Both the position numbers and the translations under genes were made by a program. From NCBI GenBank assembly GCA_937893945.1, contig CALCTA010000002.1:1-10259 (forward strand): a stretch of DNA of 10,259 nucleotides, written 5' to 3'. Origin of the DNA: an uncultured Clostridia bacterium. Its GTDB lineage: Bacteria > Bacillota > Clostridia > Oscillospirales > CAG-272. This document shows, piece by piece, positions 7,195-10,259 of this stretch (its first letter is position 1; every line of letters starts with the position of its first letter). Below the pieces are notes generated by a model that worked only from the letters and a program-made list of their open reading frames with translations, was not told where the DNA came from and did not search any database.

Positions 7195-7292
7195 AGATCC
7201 CGAAAATTGTCTTGACAATTTTCGCTTTTGGATGAATTCGATACGCTCCTTCATCCAAAAGTTCGACTCGCGATGCTCGCTCAGGATGACTT
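7195..7292 (-). repeat. Modular hairpin repeat, copy 1 (family B, minus strand)
   Basis: Read on the minus strand it starts AAGTCATCCTGAGCG (7292-7278), continues through GAGTCGAA (7269-7262), a hairpin with perfect 11-base arms (CTTTTGGATGA 7225-7235 and TCATCCAAAAG 7251-7261), CGAA (7224-7221), and ends in GGGATCT (7201-7195). The stretch between the second and last modules is itself a palindrome with perfect 11-base arms (7201-7211 and 7214-7224). The blocks and their order match copy 2, which lies in the opposite orientation. Related CATCCTGAGCGAAG-type intergenic repeats occur in many bacterial genomes. Confidence 0.75.
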
Positions 7293-7333
7293 CTCTTAAT
7301 TTAGTAAAAATGATTATTTAATCATATTTTAAA

Positions 7334-7467
7334 AAGTCATCCTGAGCGTAGTACTGAGATATTATTTCCGTAGGAAGATCATTCTTAAACCAGTACGGAG
7401 TCGAACTATTTTTGACGGGTTAGTCAAAAATAGCGAAGGAGTGGCTTGCCCACGACTGAGGGATCTC
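7334..7467 (+). repeat. Modular hairpin repeat, copy 2 (family B, plus strand)
   Basis: It starts AAGTCATCCTGAGCG (7334-7348), identical to copy 1. It then has a 49-base segment absent from copy 1, GAGTCGAA (7398-7405), a hairpin with perfect 11-base arms (CTATTTTTGAC 7406-7416 and GTCAAAAATAG 7423-7433), CGAA (7434-7437), a small stem GTGG/CCAC (7441-7453) and GGGATCT (7460-7466). The shared blocks with copy 1 are near identical, while the hairpins between them are unrelated in sequence. The 15-base starts of the two copies face each other and can pair across an AT-rich centre that has its own hairpin (7310-7325). Confidence 0.75.
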
Positions 7468-7531
7468 GCTTATAACGTTAGGATAATTATTATACAAACC
7501 AATCACTAATTCACCACGAAAGGAAAACAAA

Positions 7532-10087
7532 GTGGAAAACGAGAACATAGAATTCAAAGACCAAAAAATAGTTGACGTTGAGATGGAGAAGGAGGTCAAA
7601 AAATCCTTCATCGAATACTCTATGTCTGTAATCGCTGCCCGTGCGCTTCCCGACGTTTGCGACGGTATGAAGCCCGGTCAGAGAAGAATAATGTACGCTA
7701 TGTACGAGGACAATCTGACCTACGACAGACCCTTCTGTAAGTCTGCGACCACGGTCGGTAACGTTCTCGGCCGTTACCATCCTCACGGAGACTCGGCTGT
7801 TTACGGAACTATGGTGCGTATGGCGCAGGATTTCTCCTACCGTTATCCGCTCGTAGAAGGACACGGAAACTTCGGCTCTGTTGACGGCGACGGCGCGGCT
7901 GCTTACCGTTACACAGAGGCGAGAATGGCGAAGATAGCTAACGAGCTTATGGCGGATCTTGAGAAAGAGGTCGTTGACTTCGTTCCCAACTTCGATAACC
8001 GCCGCCGTGAGCCTAAGGTGCTTCCCTCGCGCTTCCCGAACCTGCTCGTAAACGGCGCTATGGGTATCGCCGTAGGTATGGCGACCTACATTCCCCCTCA
8101 CAATCTCGGTGAGGTGATCGACGCCACTATCTACCGTATGGACAACCCCGAATCTACCGTACCCGAGCTTATGGAATACCTCAAGGGTCCCGATTTTCCG
8201 ACATACGCGACTATCTACGGCACGAGCGGTATCCTTCAGGCTTACACCACTGGTAAGGGACGCATAATGGTGCGCGCCAAGGCAAACATCGAAGAGGACA
8301 AGCACAGGATCATAGTTACCGAGATACCCTACGGAGTTAACAAGAGTATGCTCTGCGAGGCTATTGCGGGGCTTGTTAAGGATAAGAGAATTGAGGGTAT
8401 CACCGAGCTTCGCGACGAGTCGGGCAGAGACGGTATGCGTATCGTTATCGAGTACAAGCGCGACGCCAACGGTCAGGTAATACTCAATCAGCTCTACAAG
8501 TACTCTCAGCTCGAGGACACCTGCGCTGTAAATATGCTCGCGCTTGTAAACAACGAGCCTAAGATACTCTCGCTCCCCGAGATACTCGACCTCTATATCG
8601 CTCATCAGAAGTCGGTCATCTACCGCCGCACTCAGTTCGAGCTTGAAAAGGCAAAGGCGAGAGCGCATATCGTTGAGGGCTATCACATAGCTATCGACAA
8701 TATCGACAGAATAGTCGAGATAATGAAGACATCCAAGTCGATACCCGAGGCTAAGGAACGCCTTATGGCTGAGTTCTTTACCGTAAGCTTCAGCGACGGA
8801 TTTGAGAGCGAGCTTGGAAATATCAGACAGCTGACTGACGTTCAGGCTCAGGCGATAGTCGATATGACTCTCGGTAAGCTCACGGGTATGGAAAGAAACA
8901 AGATAGAGGAAGAGCTTGCAAGACTTCACGCTACTATCATCGAGCTTGAGGGAATTCTTGCCGATCCCGCAAAGATCGTTCAGATAATCAAGGACGAGAT
9001 GAGCGAGATCAAGCGCAAGTTCTCTGACGAGCGCCGTACTGAGATACTCCCCGCTACCGACGACATCGAGCTTGAGGATCTTATTGAGAAGCACGAGTGC
9101 GTTATCACGCTTACTAAGGCAGGATACATCAAGCGCTTGCCTGCTGATACCTATACCGCTCAGCACCGCGGCGGCAAGGGCATTATCGGTATGACTACCA
9201 AGGAGGACGACTACATCGATACCGTAGCCGCAGTCCACAGCCATTCCTACCTCTTGCTCTTTACAAGCTTCGGTAAGGTGCATATGCGCAAGGCTTATCA
9301 GATACCCGAGGCATCGAGGACCGCTAAGGGAACTAATATCGTAAACGTTATAGATATGCAGCCGGGCGAGAAGATAACCTCGCTTATCAGCCTTGAGGAA
9401 TTCTCGGACAGCGAATATCTGACGATGGTAACAAAGAACGGCGTTATCAAGCGTACGCTGCTTTCAGAGTACGAGTATCACCGCAAGGGCGGTAAGATAG
9501 CGCTCAATCTCGACGAGGGCGACGAGCTTTCCTTCGTTCTCCATACACGCGGCGAGTATGATATAATCATCGCGACCGCAAACGGATGCGCTGTAAGATT
9601 TACCGAGGCTAACGTTCGTCCTATGGGAAGAACAGCGCGCGGCGTTAAGGGTATTACGCTCCGCGGCGACGATCGCGTTACGGGCTTGGCTATAGTTACC
9701 GAGGGCGAGAGCCTTATTACCATTACCGAGAACGGCTACGGTAAGCGTACACCCTTCTCTGACTTCAGAGAGATGAAGAACCGCGGCGGTGTTGGCGTTC
9801 AGTGCCACAATATCTCGGAAAAGACAGGTAAGCTCTGCGGTATCGCAAGCGTCTGCGAGGACGATGACATCATGATGATCACCAATACCGGTACGATGAT
9901 ACGTACACCCGTTTCGGGCGTTCCTACCTACTCCAGAACCGCAGGCGGCGTTATTATGATGCGCCTTGGCGACGAGCAGAAGATCGTTAACTTCACGAAG
10001 GCTAAAAAGGCAGAGGAAGTAAGCGACGAGGAGCAGACAGATAATGCAAACGAGGCAGTAGAGACCGCGCCTCAGAGTGAAGAATGA
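7532..10087 (+). CDS. gyrA: DNA gyrase subunit A
   Basis: GyrA carries the DNA-cleaving tyrosine and the DNA-wrapping domain of gyrase. The 851 residues are close to the usual 820-850. The breakage-reunion domain shows MKPGQRRIMYAM (46-57), the quinolone region HPHGDSAVYGTMVRMAQ (83-99) and the active-site Tyr127 in YRYTEAR (125-131). EIPYGVNKSML (264-274) and a coiled-coil region (about 365-500) follow. The C-terminal beta-pinwheel (about 510-825) contains a GyrA box QHRGGKG (544-550, canonical QRRGGRG), which separates it from ParC. The tail is acidic and probably disordered. The start is GTG, chosen because AAGGA (7520-7524) lies seven bases upstream; the first in-frame ATG (codon 18) has lost the expected N-terminus. 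Residue 92, the counterpart of E. coli Asp87, is glycine. Confidence 0.98.
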   Translation: MENENIEFKDQKIVDVEMEKEVKKSFIEYSMSVIAARALPDVCDGMKPGQRRIMYAMYEDNLTYDRPFCKSATTVGNVLGRYHPHGDSAVYGTMVRMAQDFSYRYPLVEGHGNFGSVDGDGAAAYRYTEARMAKIANELMADLEKEVVDFVPNFDNRRREPKVLPSRFPNLLVNGAMGIAVGMATYIPPHNLGEVIDATIYRMDNPESTVPELMEYLKGPDFPTYATIYGTSGILQAYTTGKGRIMVRAKANIEEDKHRIIVTEIPYGVNKSMLCEAIAGLVKDKRIEGITELRDESGRDGMRIVIEYKRDANGQVILNQLYKYSQLEDTCAVNMLALVNNEPKILSLPEILDLYIAHQKSVIYRRTQFELEKAKARAHIVEGYHIAIDNIDRIVEIMKTSKSIPEAKERLMAEFFTVSFSDGFESELGNIRQLTDVQAQAIVDMTLGKLTGMERNKIEEELARLHATIIELEGILADPAKIVQIIKDEMSEIKRKFSDERRTEILPATDDIELEDLIEKHECVITLTKAGYIKRLPADTYTAQHRGGKGIIGMTTKEDDYIDTVAAVHSHSYLLLFTSFGKVHMRKAYQIPEASRTAKGTNIVNVIDMQPGEKITSLISLEEFSDSEYLTMVTKNGVIKRTLLSEYEYHRKGGKIALNLDEGDELSFVLHTRGEYDIIIATANGCAVRFTEANVRPMGRTARGVKGITLRGDDRVTGLAIVTEGESLITITENGYGKRTPFSDFREMKNRGGVGVQCHNISEKTGKLCGIASVCEDDDIMMITNTGTMIRTPVSGVPTYSRTAGGVIMMRLGDEQKIVNFTKAKKAEEVSDEEQTDNANEAVETAPQSEE

Positions 10088-10104
10088 TAAATAAATAAAC
10101 AAAG

Positions 10105-10143
10105 AACTCCCACGAGCTAAAAAACGGCTTGTGGGAGTTTTTT
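10105..10143 (+). terminator. Intrinsic terminator of gyrA
   Basis: AACTCCCAC (10105-10113) pairs with GTGGGAGTT (10131-10139). A G-U pair (10114/10130) and AGC/GCT (10115-10117/10127-10129) extend the stem around a nine-base loop. Six T residues follow at 10138-10143. It begins 17 bases after the gyrA stop and is the only strong terminator in the window. Confidence 0.92.
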
Positions 10144-10151
10144 GTGGATAA
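10143..10151 (-). promoter_or_regulatory. Perfect DnaA box after gyrA
   Basis: TGTGGATAA is the exact reverse complement of TTATCCACA. It is the only perfect consensus box in the window, and it starts on the last T of the gyrA terminator. Confidence 0.65.
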
Positions 10152-10159
10152 AGTTAAAT

Positions 10160-10168
10160 AGTGGATAA
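10160..10168 (-). promoter_or_regulatory. Second DnaA box after gyrA
   Basis: AGTGGATAA matches the box at 8 of 9. It has the same orientation as the perfect box and starts 17 bases after it. Confidence 0.55.
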
Positions 10169-10174
10169 ACAACG

Positions 10175-10195
10175 GTAGGGATACCTATTCCCTAC
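10175..10195. repeat. Small inverted repeat, possibly a degenerate family A element
   Basis: GTAGGGA (10175-10181) and TCCCTAC (10189-10195) form perfect 7-base arms around seven bases. The outer GTAGG/CCTAC matches the ends of the family A repeat at 36-90, so this could be an internally deleted copy. It lacks a T-tract. Confidence 0.45.
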
Positions 10196-10225
10196 AGACG
10201 ATGATTTATGGTAACAATTAAACCC

Positions 10226-10259
10226 GTAGGGGCGAACTGCGTTCGCCCGCGGACGACCG
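10226..10259 (+). repeat. Palindromic repeat, family A, truncated by the window end
   Basis: Begins GTAGGGGCG and contains a perfect 8-base hairpin, GGGCGAAC (10230-10237) and GTTCGCCC (10241-10248), followed by GCGGAC and the start of the second arm. It aligns with the copy at 36-90 in the same orientation (GTAGG, then GCG hairpin, then CCCGCGGAC). The right half lies outside the window. Confidence 0.75.

Larger units (their letters stand above)
6923..7531. other. Long gyrB-gyrA intergenic region
   Basis: A 609-base gap with no credible gene. In order it holds a DnaA-box cluster (6999-7031), AT-rich DNA with a small hairpin TTTTTCA/TGAAAAA (7121-7143), two head-to-head modular repeats (7195-7467), and about 60 bases before gyrA. 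No intrinsic terminator for gyrB is evident. TTGCCC (7446-7451) and TATAAC (7471-7476), spaced by 19 bases, form only a poor promoter candidate for gyrA, so whether gyrA is read from gyrB or on its own is unresolved. Confidence 0.7.

Noticed and set aside
7195..7467. CRISPR array or insertion sequence in the gyrB-gyrA gap
   Set aside because: There are only two copies, inverted to each other, without regular spacers, cas genes or any transposase frame.
7511..9283. 590-codon open frame antisense to gyrA
   Set aside because: Same reason: an antisense shadow of a well-recognised gene with strong codon bias. The antisense frames at 9464-10102 and over dnaN are alike.
7532..10087. ParC instead of GyrA
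   Set aside because: The GyrA-box-like QHRGGKG, the full beta-pinwheel and the place beside gyrB in the dnaA cluster fit GyrA.
1..10259. tRNA or rRNA genes
   Set aside because: No tRNA cloverleaf or rRNA segment was recognised in any intergenic stretch read by eye.

Overview
The window holds the chromosomal replication-initiation locus of a low-to-mid GC member of the Clostridia (Bacillota). All genes lie on the + strand in the order dnaA, oriC, dnaN, recF, remB, gyrB, gyrA. The gene order, the RemA/RemB-family (DUF370) gene between recF and gyrB, the short Gram-positive type GyrB, the AGGAG-type ribosome binding sites and the palindromic intergenic repeats suggest an Oscillospiraceae/Ruminococcus-like gut or rumen clostridium. 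The genus is an inference from style, not a match to a reference.

Layout. Bases 1-392 hold a palindromic repeat (36-90), a possible leftward promoter (96-125), a good extended -10 sigma-A promoter for dnaA (230-258) and a leader stem-loop (282-338). dnaA is at 393-1817. Bases 1818-2357 are non-coding and form the likely oriC: DnaA boxes in both orientations, then a proximal TTTTCCACA box (2266-2274), a triplet array matching the DnaA-trio consensus (2288-2308), and an AT-rich unwinding tract leading to the dnaN ribosome binding site. dnaN (2358-3524), recF (3528-4679) and remB (4682-4936) are separated by 2-3 bases, and gyrB (4982-6922) follows after 45 bases, so dnaN-gyrB looks like one transcription unit. 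The S4-domain gene yaaA, often found between dnaN and recF in Bacillota, is absent.

Bases 6923-7531 separate gyrB from gyrA. They contain a compact group of three DnaA-box-like sites (6999-7031) and two copies of a modular hairpin repeat, head to head (7195-7292 and 7334-7467). gyrA (7532-10087) starts at GTG and ends at a strong intrinsic terminator (10105-10143). Just beyond it are two more DnaA boxes, one a perfect TGTGGATAA, then a small inverted repeat, and finally a truncated second copy of the same palindromic repeat that lies upstream of dnaA.

Function. DnaA opens oriC, DnaN is the sliding clamp for the replisome, RecF acts with RecO/RecR at gaps and stalled forks, and GyrAB removes positive supercoils ahead of forks. 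RemB is a small DNA-binding-family regulator carried in this cluster. The genes are ordinary housekeeping genes. The points worth a second look are in the non-coding DNA (the DnaA-trio, DnaA boxes outside the main origin, two families of structured repeats) and one residue in the GyrA quinolone-resistance region. I see no exotic system.
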